Made by a program: the position numbers and the translations under genes. Under the pieces are notes generated by a model that saw only the letters and a program-made list of their open reading frames with translations, was not told where the DNA came from and searched no databases. 64,000 nucleotides of DNA, taken from the NCBI GenBank assembly GCA_963709295.1, contig CAVPVW010000003.1:496001-560000 (forward strand). Direction: 5' to 3'. Positions 9,007 through 18,296 of this stretch are shown here, in pieces (the first letter of the stretch is position 1; the number at the start of each line of letters is the position of its first letter). This DNA comes from JBGPQJ01 sp963709295. Its GTDB lineage: Bacteria; Chloroflexota; Anaerolineae; Anaerolineales; Villigracilaceae.

Positions 9007-10678
9007 GTGATTAAAAAATCCTCCATTCTGCTGATAATTGCCATCCTGGTGATGGGATGCAATACTGCTCAAGGCATTCCCCAAACGAATACGCTGACTG
9101 CGGAAGTCGAGACACCCATTCCACCCGGGTATCCGTGGTGGAATGAGAAAGTAGGCTATGAGATCTTTGTCCGAAGTTTTTACGATAGCAACGGGGATGG
9201 GATTGGCGATTTCAATGGAATCACCGAAAAACTGGATTATTTAAACGATGGCGACCCAAATACCACGACTGACCTGGGGATTACAACGATTTGGCTGATG
9301 CCGATCTTCCCTTCACCCTCCTACCATGGGTATGACGTGACAGACTACTACTCCGTGAACCCCCAATACGGTACGATGGATGATTTTCGACAATTACTTA
9401 AGGAGGCTCACGAGCGGGATATCCAAGTTGTCATCGACATGGTCCTTAATCATACTTCCGACCAGCATCCCTGGTTCAAGGAGGCTAAAATTAGAATCCA
9501 CCTCACCTTATCGCGATTGGTATATCTGGTCGGAATCAGACCCTGGGTACAACGGACCGTGGAATCAAGATGTATGGCATCCTTCGCTGTCCGGGTACTA
9601 TTATGGGATTTTTGAAGCATTCATGCCTGACTTGAACTACGGCAATCCGGAAGTAACCGCTGAGATGGCAAATGTCGCAGAATTCTGGCTGGATGAAGTC
9701 GGTGTGGACGGATTTCGCCTGGACGCGGCGAAACACCTGATAGAAAACAAGCGCACGCAGGAAAACACCGCTGCCACTCATGAATGGTTTCAAGAATATC
9801 GAGACATTTATAAAATGATCAACCCAAACGCGATTACGATTGGAGAATTATTTGGAAACAACCTTGCCAGTGTGGACAGTTACACGAAAGGCGACCAGTT
9901 TGACCTGGCATTCAATTTTGAATTAGCCTCAGCGATGGTACAAAGTGCGAAATCCGGCAGCGCGCTCCCCGTCTTCGGGAGCTTAAACGCGACTGACAAG
10001 ATTCTTGAACCTCAACAGTATTCTCCCTTCCTGACAAACCATGATCAAAACCGGGTCATGTCCACTCTCGAGGGAAATCGCGATAAAGCCAAGGTAGCCG
10101 CCTCCCTTCTGCTTACCTCGCCGGGGATGCCTTTCATTTACTACGGCGAAGAAATCGGGATGGAGGGCATGAAGCCAGACGAGAATATCCGACGTCCCAT
10201 GCAGTGGAATGCTGAAGAGTTTGGTGGGTTCACTTCAGGCACTCCCTGGAAAGCCCCAGATTCCAAGTACAAGTTTATCAATGTCGAGTTGCAAAACAAC
10301 GACCCCTATTCGCTGCTGTCCCATTATCGGAATTTGATCCAACTAAGGAACGCGCATCCAGCCTTGCAAACAGGTGATTTCGAAATTGTGAAATCGAAGA
10401 ACACCGATGTATTTGCGAGCCTGCGCTCAAACGACGACGAGTCCATAATCATTGTCGTGAATGTGAGCGGTGAGCCTGTCAGCGATTACGAATTATCTCT
10501 GGATGAAAGCAATTTGAAACAAGGTGATAGGCAAATCATCCCACTGATGGGTGCTTCAGAGCATGCGACTCTCCCTGTGGATCAGTCTGGCGGATTTGCC
10601 GGATTCAAGCCCTTGGAAGAGATTCCGCCTTACAGCACCTTGATCTTCCTCCTCTCAAATGGGCAATCATCGAAGTGA
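9007..10678 (+). pseudogene. secreted GH13 alpha-amylase lipoprotein, frameshifted at 9487-9490
   Basis: A complete alpha-amylase of about 556 residues is spread over two frames. The N-terminal frame has a lipoprotein signal (VIKKSSILLIIAILVMGC) and the barrel start VGYEIFVRSFYDSNGDGIGD. It derails after HPWFKEAK. The next frame resumes with SPYRDWYIWSESDPGYNGP and runs to the end. One surplus A in AAAA at 9487-9490 restores EAKLESTSPYRDW. The catalytic set is present: GVDGFRLDAAKH, GELFGN and FLTNHDQNRVM. GTG 9007 is chosen because it begins the signal peptide; the ribosome binding site is weak. It would act outside the membrane, unlike its two cytoplasmic neighbours. Confidence 0.83.
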
Positions 10679-10750
10679 ACCGTGTTTACCCAGTGGTAAA
10701 ATAGACCAGCATTTTCCAAAATCACATCATGACCGTCATCGAGGTTGACC

Positions 10751-12144
10751 ATGTCCGTGCCTTACTGGGTGCAGGATTCCATTTTCTATCAGATTTTCCC
10801 CGATCGATTCGCAAATGGCGATAAAACCAATGACCCGCCCAATGTTCAAAAATGGGGTGCAAGACCGACCTCTGGGATTTCCAGGGCGGCGACCTTCGCG
10901 GAATCATCCGCAGGTTCGATTATCTGTTGGAATTGGGAATCAATGCCATTTATCTGAACCCGATATTTCAGGCGACATCGTCCCACCGGTACAACACCAG
11001 CGACTATTACAAAATTGACCCGAAACTCGGAGATTTGGGTGATTTCAGTGCTTTTTTGGACATTGCGCACCGCAACAACATTCGTGTCATCCTTGATGGG
11101 GTTTTCAACCACTGCGGGCGGGGATTCTTCGCCTTCAACGATATTTTGGAAAATGGTGAACACTCACCCTATCGAGACTGGTTCCACATCCACAGGTTTC
11201 CGCTGGATGCATTTACACCGGGTGATGCGATCAACTACTCCGGCTGGTGGAGTCATAAAAGCCTGCCCAAGTTCAACACGAACCATCCGGAGGTGAGGAG
11301 ATATCTCTTGGGAGTGGCAAAATACTGGATAGAGAAAGGCGCCGATGGCTGGCGCCTGGACGTGCCCAACGAAATAAATGATGATGAATTCTGGGCGGAG
11401 TTCAGACAAGTGGTAAAAAACGCAAACAGGGAAGCTTACATTTTTGGTGAAATTTGGGACGCAGATCCACGTTGGGCGAACGATACTCATTTTGATGGCC
11501 TTATGAACTACCCCGTCAAGGATGCCTTGATCGCCCTGCTGAACAAACGGGAAAACCTTCAACAATTTTCCGAAAAAATTGACCGTCTGCTGAAAATATA
11601 CCCGCGAGAAAACGTATATTCGATGTATGTTCCTCTTGGATCGCATGATACCGAAAGAATTCTGACCGCTCTTGGCGGCGATCTCGAGAAATTAAAACTT
11701 GCCTATCTGTTTCAATTTGCATATCCTGGCGCACCGGCGATATATTATGGCGACGAAGTCGGCCTCGAGGGAGGACGGGATCCAGAGTGCCGCGGAGGCT
11801 TTCCCTGGGATCCCGCCGTTTGGAAAGGGGATTTACAACTCTGGGTCAGGGAATTAATCGCGATCAGGAAGTCGCGTGCATCACTAAGAAGAGGGGATTT
11901 TTCCAGAATCGTGATGAAAGAAGACAAGGGGTGTTTTGCATTCACCCGAACACTAGGAGAGGAAAAAACCCTAGTCGTGTTCAACTCCACCACGGAGCTG
12001 CAGGATATCCAAATCCCTGTGAAAACACTTAATTGGCAGGAAGGACAAATCCTGAGATCTCTCCTCGACCATCGTCCATTTTCAGTGGTAAAGGGCAAAC
12101 TACCCATCACGCTGCCACCATTATCTGGTATGTATTTAGGTTAA
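10751..12144 (+). pseudogene. cytoplasmic GH13 hydrolase, paralogue of the 7466 gene, frameshifted near 10874
   Basis: About 464 residues in two frames. ATG 10751 follows GAGG by seven bases. The first frame reads PYWVQDSIFYQIFPDRFANG and is lost after ARPTS; the second resumes with WDFQGGDLRGIIRRFDYL. One G missing from GGG at 10874-10876 accounts for the break. Catalytic regions are GADGWRLDVPNEIND, GEIWDADPRW and PLGSHDTERIL. It is clearly paralogous to the gene at 7466 (shared Q-I-F-P-D-R-F-A start and L-N/F-N-P-I-F-A/Q core) and lacks a signal peptide, so it probably acts on short imported maltodextrins with slightly different specificity. A terminator follows. Confidence 0.85.
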
Positions 12145-12163
12145 GAGCCCTGCTCTGAAATCA

Positions 12164-12192
12164 ACCTCTGGCTGACGACCGGAGGTTTTTTT
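12164..12192 (+). terminator. Rho-independent terminator ending the alpha-glucan operon
   Basis: Stem ACCTCTGG / CCGGAGGT (one T-G pair), loop CTGACGA, then seven Ts (12186-12192). It lies 20 bases after the third GH13 stop and closes the sugar cluster. Confidence 0.85.
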
Positions 12193-12275
12193 ATGGCTAT
12201 TGTGAATCGCTGTCGTTAGCGGTAATATCTAATTAGGGTCACTTTTATCTACTATCTTCATACGAGGAGGCTCCC

Positions 12276-13463
12276 ATGAAATACGATCTGGTTTTTGAAG
12301 GCGGTGGCGCCAAAGGGATGGTTTTTGTTGGCGCGTTACAGGAATTCGAACAACGCGGGCACACCTTTGACCGCCTGCTGGGCACTTCGGCAGGCGCAAT
12401 CAGCGCGACAATGGTCGCAGCAGGATACACCACCGACGAAATGCTCGTTGCGCTTGGAGAAAAAAGGGATGGAAAGTCCGTCTTCTCCGATTTCATGTCG
12501 CCCCCAGCGCCAATTCCGGAAAATGTGATTGCGGACGGGGCAATCAGCACCTTCCTGGATGGTTTTGATATCCCTTACTTTCCAAACTTCCTTGAAAAAG
12601 TCGTCAAGCGGTCATTAATCTCATACTTTGGAGAAACGCTGCCGGCCCGGCATCTCGTTTCGTTCGTGGAACTCGGTGGGTGGTACTCTGCTGATCAATT
12701 TCTTGAATGGCTTGCGGGTAAATTGGATTCAGGCGCTGTTGATGGGAAGAATCGCTCATTCAGCAAGATGACTCTCGAAGAATTCTATCTGGCAACTGGC
12801 AGGGACCTTACCTTATGCGTGACAGACACTACCTGGCGTATGATGTTGGCTCTCAACCATCGAACAGCGCCGGACTGCCCGGTGACCTGGGCAGTCCGCA
12901 TGTCCATGAGCATCCCGTTGTTATGGCAGGAGGTCGTCTGGGACAGCCGCTGGGGCAACTATCGAGGCCAGGATATTACCGGGCATTCCATCGTGGATGG
13001 AGGTGTCCTTTCTAATTTTCCCATCGAACTATTTTTGTCTGACCTACCTTCAATAACAGCGTTGATGGGTCCGAAATCCACCAACAATGTGCTTGGATTG
13101 CTTATCGATGAAACATTGGAAGTGGATGGCGCTGCGGCTGCACAAAAATCACACGGCAGGATTGATGTCTCTCAACTAAAAACGGTGCAGCGCATTGGCG
13201 GATTGGTCAATACAATGCTTGAAGCACATGACAAGTCTGTGATTACCACGTTTGAGAAACTGGTGGTTCGTTTGCCAGCCAAAGGATACGGGACCACTGA
13301 ATTTGACATGAGCGACGAACGACGGGAACTCCTTGTAGCTGCAGGTCGAAAAGCCATGAAAGACTATTTTGACATTCAAAACCAGGCACCAGCCATCATG
13401 GCTGAGAAGATGCAGACGCCCCAGGACATGGCCAATCAAGTAGCCAAACGCATGATGAGATGA
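12276..13463 (+). CDS. patatin-like phospholipase
   Basis: A 395-residue patatin-family serine lipase/acyl hydrolase preceded by a GAGGAGG ribosome binding site. The oxyanion motif GGGAKGMVF is at residues 9-17, the nucleophile elbow GTSAGAIS follows at about residue 41, and the catalytic-dyad aspartate is in SIVDGGVLSNFP. No signal peptide or membrane segment is evident, so it is probably cytoplasmic, acting on phospholipids or lysophospholipids. It stands alone between a terminator and a separate promoter. The substrate cannot be deduced. Confidence 0.88.
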   Translation: MKYDLVFEGGGAKGMVFVGALQEFEQRGHTFDRLLGTSAGAISATMVAAGYTTDEMLVALGEKRDGKSVFSDFMSPPAPIPENVIADGAISTFLDGFDIPYFPNFLEKVVKRSLISYFGETLPARHLVSFVELGGWYSADQFLEWLAGKLDSGAVDGKNRSFSKMTLEEFYLATGRDLTLCVTDTTWRMMLALNHRTAPDCPVTWAVRMSMSIPLLWQEVVWDSRWGNYRGQDITGHSIVDGGVLSNFPIELFLSDLPSITALMGPKSTNNVLGLLIDETLEVDGAAAAQKSHGRIDVSQLKTVQRIGGLVNTMLEAHDKSVITTFEKLVVRLPAKGYGTTEFDMSDERRELLVAAGRKAMKDYFDIQNQAPAIMAEKMQTPQDMANQVAKRMMR

Positions 13464-13582
13464 CTTGGAAAATCAATAGATTCCCCATAGGAATTATATG
13501 GAAACCTGGTCAAATATAAGTAACTGAAAATCAAGTTCATCGCAAGGGATACATCTCTTCAAGGCATTACTCAATAACCATT

Positions 13583-13608
13583 TCAAAATATTGGAATCAC
13601 TGTATAAT
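13583..13608 (+). promoter_or_regulatory. possible sigma-70 promoter for the AHSA1-PDZ-DinB gene
   Basis: A perfect TATAAT (13603-13608) stands 33 bases before the ATG at 13641, with a weak TTTCAA-like -35 about 16 bases upstream. AAGGAG precedes the start codon. Confidence 0.4.
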
Positions 13609-13640
13609 AATTCTTAATTCACGAACTATAAGGAGAATGT

Positions 13641-14838
13641 ATGCCTTCAACAGTCGTTGAGCAGTTCGTCAACGCGCCTTTGGCACGTGTCTATTACGCA
13701 TTTACCAACGCGACCTCCCTTCGAGAATGGTTATGCGACCTGGCAACGGTTTCCCCTCGTCCCGGCGGTCGAATTTACCTGTACTGGAATGCCGGCTTCT
13801 ACGCGGCAGGTGAATTCCTTTCCGTTGAAAAGGAAAAATCGATTAAATTCAAATGGGTCGGGAAGGACGAACCGGGGGCATCTGTGGTTCACGTCGAATT
13901 AACCCTGGGAACGAGGGAACCAACGTCAAGATAACACATACCACTCCAGAGGGTTCGCAGTGGAGTGGGCTTCTGGATGGGTTCCAGGAAGAATGGTCCG
14001 TGGGGGTAAAAAACCTGGCTTACCTGCTTGAAACTGGCAAGGATATCAGAACCGTAACGCGCCCAATGCTTGGGATCATGCCTGGTGATTTTAACGCGGA
14101 CCAGGCCATGCGTCTCCACGTCCCGGTTACAGAAGGAATCCGCCTGGATGGCGTTGTCGAAGGGATGGGAGCTGCCCATGCCGGCCTCATACGCGATGAC
14201 GTGATCATCAGCATGGCCGGAAAACCTGTCACAAACAATCCAGAAAGCCTTCCCGCTGCCCTGCAGGGGAAAAAAGGCGGAGATAAGGTTGAAGTGGTCT
14301 TTTACCGCGGTGCCGACAAGCGCACGGTAACAATGGAACTGACAAAACGCCCGATGCCTGTCGTCCCGTGGGAGCCCTCCCGATTGGCAACGCTCGCCCG
14401 GGAAAAATACGAGATGGCTGTAGGAGAACTTCTTGAGTGCCTGAAAGGCGCATCCGAAGAGCAGGTTGCCAAGAAACCCAATTCCCAGGAGTGGAGTGTT
14501 CGGGAAATTATTGCCCATTTGATCCACAGCGAGAGAGGCTTCCAGAGTTACCTGGATGACATGGTTGGCGGGTACGATCGTTGGGCGGACGATTGGGGCG
14601 GCAACGTGGATGCCAAAATCCAAGCCACCATTTTTGCTTATAAAAACACAAACGGATTAATCAGGAGTTGAAACGCCTTTGCGAAGAAACGATCAAATTC
14701 ATCGAACTGCTCCCGCCCGAGTTTGTCGCCCGAAAGGACAGTTATTACGCCATCGGACTCCAGGTTGTACAAGGTCCCGTGCACATCGAAACCCATATTG
14801 ACCAGATCAGGTCGGCTCTAAATTTCGCCAAAGTCTAA
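13641..14838 (+). pseudogene. AHSA1/SRPBCC - PDZ - DinB three-domain protein, two frameshifts
   Basis: Three successive frames make one protein of about 399 residues. Residues 1-120 are an AHSA1/START-like domain (PSTVVEQFVNAPLARVYYAF start). A PDZ domain follows (GIMPGDFNADQAMRL, then GMGAAHAGLIRDDVIISMAG). The end is a DinB four-helix domain (EWSVREIIAHLIHSERGFQ). Breaks: a missing G in GGG at 13907-13909 (after HVELTL) and a missing C at about 14662 (NGLI then QELKRL). Correcting both gives one ORF whose TAA directly abuts the ATG of the kinase gene. DinB domains often bind a metal and thiol cofactors; PDZ domains bind C-terminal peptides. No function is known to me for the combination. 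Confidence 0.75.
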
Positions 14839-15441
14839 ATGGGAAAAATCGTAACGGTAGTTGGTAATACAGGCGCGGGCAAAACAACACTTGTCCGCGC
14901 TCTTTGTCGTGCTGGTGAGTTCAACGTCGGCCTGGAACAACATACCGAGCGTCCTTTTCAACAATTGTTCAAGAACGATCCTCGATATGCATTAGCCAAT
15001 CAAATGGACTACATGTTACTAAGGGCAAAACAGGAACAAGAATTTCGAACCCTGACAGGGATTGCCCTGGTCGATGGAGGTCTCGACCTCGATTTTCAAG
15101 GTTTCACCCGCCTTTTTCATAATCGAGGGTGGATAAGTGACAAGGAATTTCACTTATGCGAGGAGCTTTATGGCTTTTTCAGATCCTACCTGCCGCCTCC
15201 AGATCTGATCGTTCACTTGATCGTCGATCCTGCGATTATCTCGAAAAGGCTGGCTGAAAGAGACAGGATAAACATCGCGAGGTCAGTTGACCTTGAACTA
15301 ATGACATCGTTCATAAACAACTGGTTGGACGAAATCCCCCCGGAGAAAGTCGTCCACATCGATGCATCCACTGACGATCCTCTGTATTCGAAAACAACTC
15401 GAATAATTCTGGACAAATTTACATCGTTAGCGCTAAAATAG
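14839..15441 (+). CDS. deoxynucleoside kinase-like P-loop kinase
   Basis: A 200-residue protein starting with Walker A VGNTGAGKTT and continuing with LEQHTERPFQQLF, a C-terminal lid-like RLAERDR and a typical dNK-family end. Deoxynucleoside kinases of this family (dGK/dCK/dAK type) phosphorylate salvaged deoxynucleosides with ATP in the cytoplasm. Length is normal. The ATG immediately follows the TAA of the preceding gene, with no ribosome binding site of its own apart from sequence inside that gene, so translation is probably coupled. Specificity cannot be read from the sequence. Confidence 0.78.
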   Translation: MGKIVTVVGNTGAGKTTLVRALCRAGEFNVGLEQHTERPFQQLFKNDPRYALANQMDYMLLRAKQEQEFRTLTGIALVDGGLDLDFQGFTRLFHNRGWISDKEFHLCEELYGFFRSYLPPPDLIVHLIVDPAIISKRLAERDRINIARSVDLELMTSFINNWLDEIPPEKVVHIDASTDDPLYSKTTRIILDKFTSLALK

Positions 15442-15486
15442 ACTGCCTATATCCGAATTTGACACTCACCCTTTTAGGAGTAATTA

Positions 15487-16353
15487 ATGACCAAATATCG
15501 TGAAGTCTCTAATTTAATTGAACCAAGATTTGTCATTGAGGGCGCGGATGTGCGGTTGATGAGATCCATTTCACCGCACGCCAGCAACCTGCACGACCCT
15601 TTCCTTTTATTCGACCATTTTGCCTTTAACAACCCGGTTGAAGGACCTATCCAGGGGTTTCCGATGCACCCCCACCGTGGGATAGAAACCGTCACTTACA
15701 TGTTGGAAGGTTCGGTCAACCATCGGGATAGCCTCGGCAATTCCGGGATGATCGGTCCGGGGGATGTCCAATGGATGACATCCGGAAGAGGAATCTTGCA
15801 TGAGGAACTCCCCCGCCGTGGTCCCAACGGAACAATTTATGGGTTTCAGCTGTGGGTGAATTTACCAGCACAATTGAAGATGAGTGCTCCCAGATACCAG
15901 GAAATCAAGGCAGATTCAATTCCAATCCTCGAAACAAAAGGTGGGCGGATTCGCATTGTCGCTGGAACAGTTGGAGATTTGACAGGTCCCGCAAAAGATA
16001 TAGCCATGGCTCCGTTATACCTTGATGTTACTCTTGATGCAGGGATAAACTGGGAGCATACCGTCCCTGCGGGGCATACTCTTCGGGTTTATGTATTTGA
16101 GGGAAGCGGAGGATTTGGACTCGATGAAAAAGGGATCGGGACAACGGTGGAGTCAGTAAAAATGCTCGAATTTGCCGATGGTGATACACTGCGAGTTAGG
16201 ACACCGGCAACCTCCGGAACCCGGTTCATGTTGATGTCGGGTGCCCCCATAAAAGAGCCCATTGCACCTTATGGACCTTTCGTCATGAACACAGCGGAGG
16301 AAATTCAACAAGCGCTGGCCGATTTGAGAAATGGAACATTTGTAAAATCATAA
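15487..16353 (+). CDS. pirin family protein
   Basis: A 288-residue bicupin of the pirin family. The N-terminal cupin shows the metal-binding stretch HPHRGIETVTYMLEG, followed by GDVQWMTSGRGILHEE, giving the usual two or three His plus one Glu for iron. The second cupin is the more diverged C-terminal half. AGGAG lies 7 bases before the ATG. Bacterial pirins include quercetinases and metabolic regulators; this one's substrate is not evident. A terminator follows at 16376. Confidence 0.92.
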   Translation: MTKYREVSNLIEPRFVIEGADVRLMRSISPHASNLHDPFLLFDHFAFNNPVEGPIQGFPMHPHRGIETVTYMLEGSVNHRDSLGNSGMIGPGDVQWMTSGRGILHEELPRRGPNGTIYGFQLWVNLPAQLKMSAPRYQEIKADSIPILETKGGRIRIVAGTVGDLTGPAKDIAMAPLYLDVTLDAGINWEHTVPAGHTLRVYVFEGSGGFGLDEKGIGTTVESVKMLEFADGDTLRVRTPATSGTRFMLMSGAPIKEPIAPYGPFVMNTAEEIQQALADLRNGTFVKS

Positions 16354-16375
16354 TTTCCGCTCAACCAAGTGGGAG

Positions 16376-16404
16376 AGACCGTCATGTGGATGGCGGTCTT
16401 TTTT
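16376..16404 (+). terminator. Rho-independent terminator after pirin
   Basis: Stem AGACCGTCAT / ATGGCGGTCT (one T-G pair), loop GTGG, followed by a T-run to 16404. Confidence 0.85.
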
Positions 16405-16647
16405 ATTGGACCAAAATTGACAGACCCCGAGAAAGGTTTTTCACACTATACTTGAAGTGTAATAGGTTATTCCGGGAGCAAAAATTGAAAGTATGCATCT
16501 TTGGAAATGAAGGTTTTTTCTCACCCGCGATTGTGAATTGCCCATCCACGTTGGGTCAAGTTGCAGCTCTCCGCAATAGGAGTAAATCTTTGGATTCATT
16601 TCGGTGTGATGAAATTTCCTGCCTGCGAAATAGTCAAGGAGGGCGTA

Positions 16648-17514
16648 ATGATTAACCAGGAATTGACCGCGTCTGTGGAAAGGCTAGCGGCAACAATTAC
16701 TAATCTCCCGGACACAAAGCTGGATACCCCCTGGCCCTGGAAGGGACATAACGAAGGTATTCGGTTCGCCCTATTCGTGACACTGCTCGAATTACGCCAA
16801 CTTACCGTCAAGCTTGCGGCCGAACGTGCTGCTGGGTTAAAACTTCCTCCGATCACAAACGCACAACGCATCCTTGCGCAATATCACTCCGCGTACATGG
16901 ATTTACAGGCATCGATAGCCGGTTTAACGCCCAAAAAAACGACCCAATTACCATCAAAAAAAGAATGGTCCGTCCAGCTGATATACGCTCACATTCTTGA
17001 AGCAGAGTTATCCTTCACTGCCGTCATCCGTTACGCACTGGAAAATCACCGTGCCAAGAAGTGGCTCCCCGTCCCCATCCCCGAGAAGGAATTCCCTCGT
17101 CTTTATCGGATGAAGGAAAAAGCATTAACACAACTCGCGAAGTCATCCCTAAAAAATATGGTTGCATTTCATAGGGAGTTTCATACCAAAATTCTTTATG
17201 AGTTTGCCGGGATAAGTAATGAGGAACTAACACTGCCAGCCACTTTTTGGGAGGAAACAAGGTTTCATATCGGGTACAGGTTGCATCGATTTGAAGCCCA
17301 TTCCAGGCAGCACACCATTCAGATCGACAAGACACTGAATTTGATCGGCTGCGGTCCAACAGAAGCCAAACGGATCGTTCGAATGCTTTATTCAGCCTTG
17401 GCGGAATTAAATGGCAATTTGATTGCACCATCCGAGAAGAAAAGCCAGGAAAGCATCGAGCTGGCCAGAACAATTGATTCCCGCACAAAAGATCTCTCCA
17501 AACTGATCAAATAA
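16648..17514 (+). CDS. DinB-like (four-helix) hypothetical protein
   Basis: A 288-residue protein read from ATG 16648, which has AGGAGG at 16637-16642; the open frame extends further upstream but without a better start. Near residue 105 the stretch KKEWSVQLIYAHILEAELSF resembles the first metal-binding helix of DinB-superfamily proteins. A later HRFEAHSRQHTIQIDKTL resembles the second His-bearing helix. A roughly 85-residue N-terminal region and a 50-residue C-terminal tail are not recognised. Function unknown; possibly a thiol-dependent transferase or stress protein by superfamily membership only. Confidence 0.65.
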   Translation: MINQELTASVERLAATITNLPDTKLDTPWPWKGHNEGIRFALFVTLLELRQLTVKLAAERAAGLKLPPITNAQRILAQYHSAYMDLQASIAGLTPKKTTQLPSKKEWSVQLIYAHILEAELSFTAVIRYALENHRAKKWLPVPIPEKEFPRLYRMKEKALTQLAKSSLKNMVAFHREFHTKILYEFAGISNEELTLPATFWEETRFHIGYRLHRFEAHSRQHTIQIDKTLNLIGCGPTEAKRIVRMLYSALAELNGNLIAPSEKKSQESIELARTIDSRTKDLSKLIK

Positions 17515-17559
17515 TTATTCATTTGCATCAAGGGTCGAATAAACCTCGGCAGATTTGCC

Positions 17560-17588
17560 TTGACAATCAAATTACACACTGATAGAAT
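17560..17588 (+). promoter_or_regulatory. strong sigma-70 promoter of the iron-uptake operon
   Basis: TTGACA (17560-17565), a 17-base spacer and TAGAAT (17583-17588). The predicted start point near 17595 lies inside the palindrome at 17591-17606, which is ideal for repression by bound regulator. Confidence 0.8.
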
Positions 17589-17590
17589 AT

Positions 17591-17606
17591 TTTAGGATAT
17601 CCTAAA
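17591..17606. promoter_or_regulatory. DtxR-family operator (perfect 16-bp palindrome)
   Basis: TTTAGGATATCCTAAA is exactly self-complementary and resembles the TTAGG...CCTAA core of DtxR/IdeR/MntR boxes. It covers the predicted transcription start and ends 15 bases before the ATG of the DtxR-type regulator. Autoregulation of the whole four-gene operon by metal is the natural reading. Confidence 0.75.
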
Positions 17607-17621
17607 TTACAGATTAGTCTC

Positions 17622-18296
17622 ATGGAAAATCAATTAACGGAACCCACCCAGGATTATTTGAAGGCGATCTATGAACTATCGCGCGGTCATCAAATTGCCA
17701 GCACGAATGACCTGGCGGGTAAACTCGGCATTTCCCCGGCTTCGGTCACCGGAATGATTCAAAGACTGGCTTCCAATAAACCGCCTCTGGTGAATTACCG
17801 CAAACACCAAGGGGTAACCCTAACCAAGCCCGGCGAACGGGCCGCCCTCGAGGTGATTCGCCATCACCAACTCATTGAGACTTACCTTGTCGAAAACCTG
17901 GGGTACAGTTGGGACGAAGTACATGATGAAGCAGAAAAGCTCGAGCATGCCATATCCGAGGAATTCGAATCGCGGATCGCCAAGCTGCTTGGTAATCCAA
18001 TTCGTGATCCGCACGGAGAGCCCATCCCCTCACCGGATTTGAAAATGCCGGAAGATGCCTCGGTTATCCTTAATGACCTTCGACCAGAACAGCAAGCAAG
18101 GGTGAGTCGGGTTCAAGCTGAAGATCCGCGCTTCCTGCGGCATGCCAAAGAGCTGGGACTCGTCCCCGGAGCTCAAATCAGAGTAATCGGCTATTCAGAC
18201 TACGACCAGACTTCATCCATCGAAATCAACCACCAAAAAGCAATCGTTTTGGGTAATCCGATTACCAATCGTATCTACGTAGAGGTTTTATCATGA
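17622..18296 (+). CDS. DtxR/IdeR-type metal-dependent transcriptional repressor with SH3/FeoA-like domain
   Basis: A 224-residue cytoplasmic regulator. Residues 5-70 form the winged helix (TQDYLKAIYELS, then LAGKLGISPASVTGMIQRL). Residues 75-140 are the metal-binding dimerisation domain, with HHQLIETYL, WDEVHDEAEKLEHAI and DPHGEPIPS supplying His, Glu and Asp ligands. The C-terminal 75 residues are the SH3-like FeoA domain. It should bind the palindrome just upstream when iron (or manganese) is replete. Its stop overlaps the next start (ATGA), so the two regulators are translationally coupled. Confidence 0.9.
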   Translation: MENQLTEPTQDYLKAIYELSRGHQIASTNDLAGKLGISPASVTGMIQRLASNKPPLVNYRKHQGVTLTKPGERAALEVIRHHQLIETYLVENLGYSWDEVHDEAEKLEHAISEEFESRIAKLLGNPIRDPHGEPIPSPDLKMPEDASVILNDLRPEQQARVSRVQAEDPRFLRHAKELGLVPGAQIRVIGYSDYDQTSSIEINHQKAIVLGNPITNRIYVEVLS

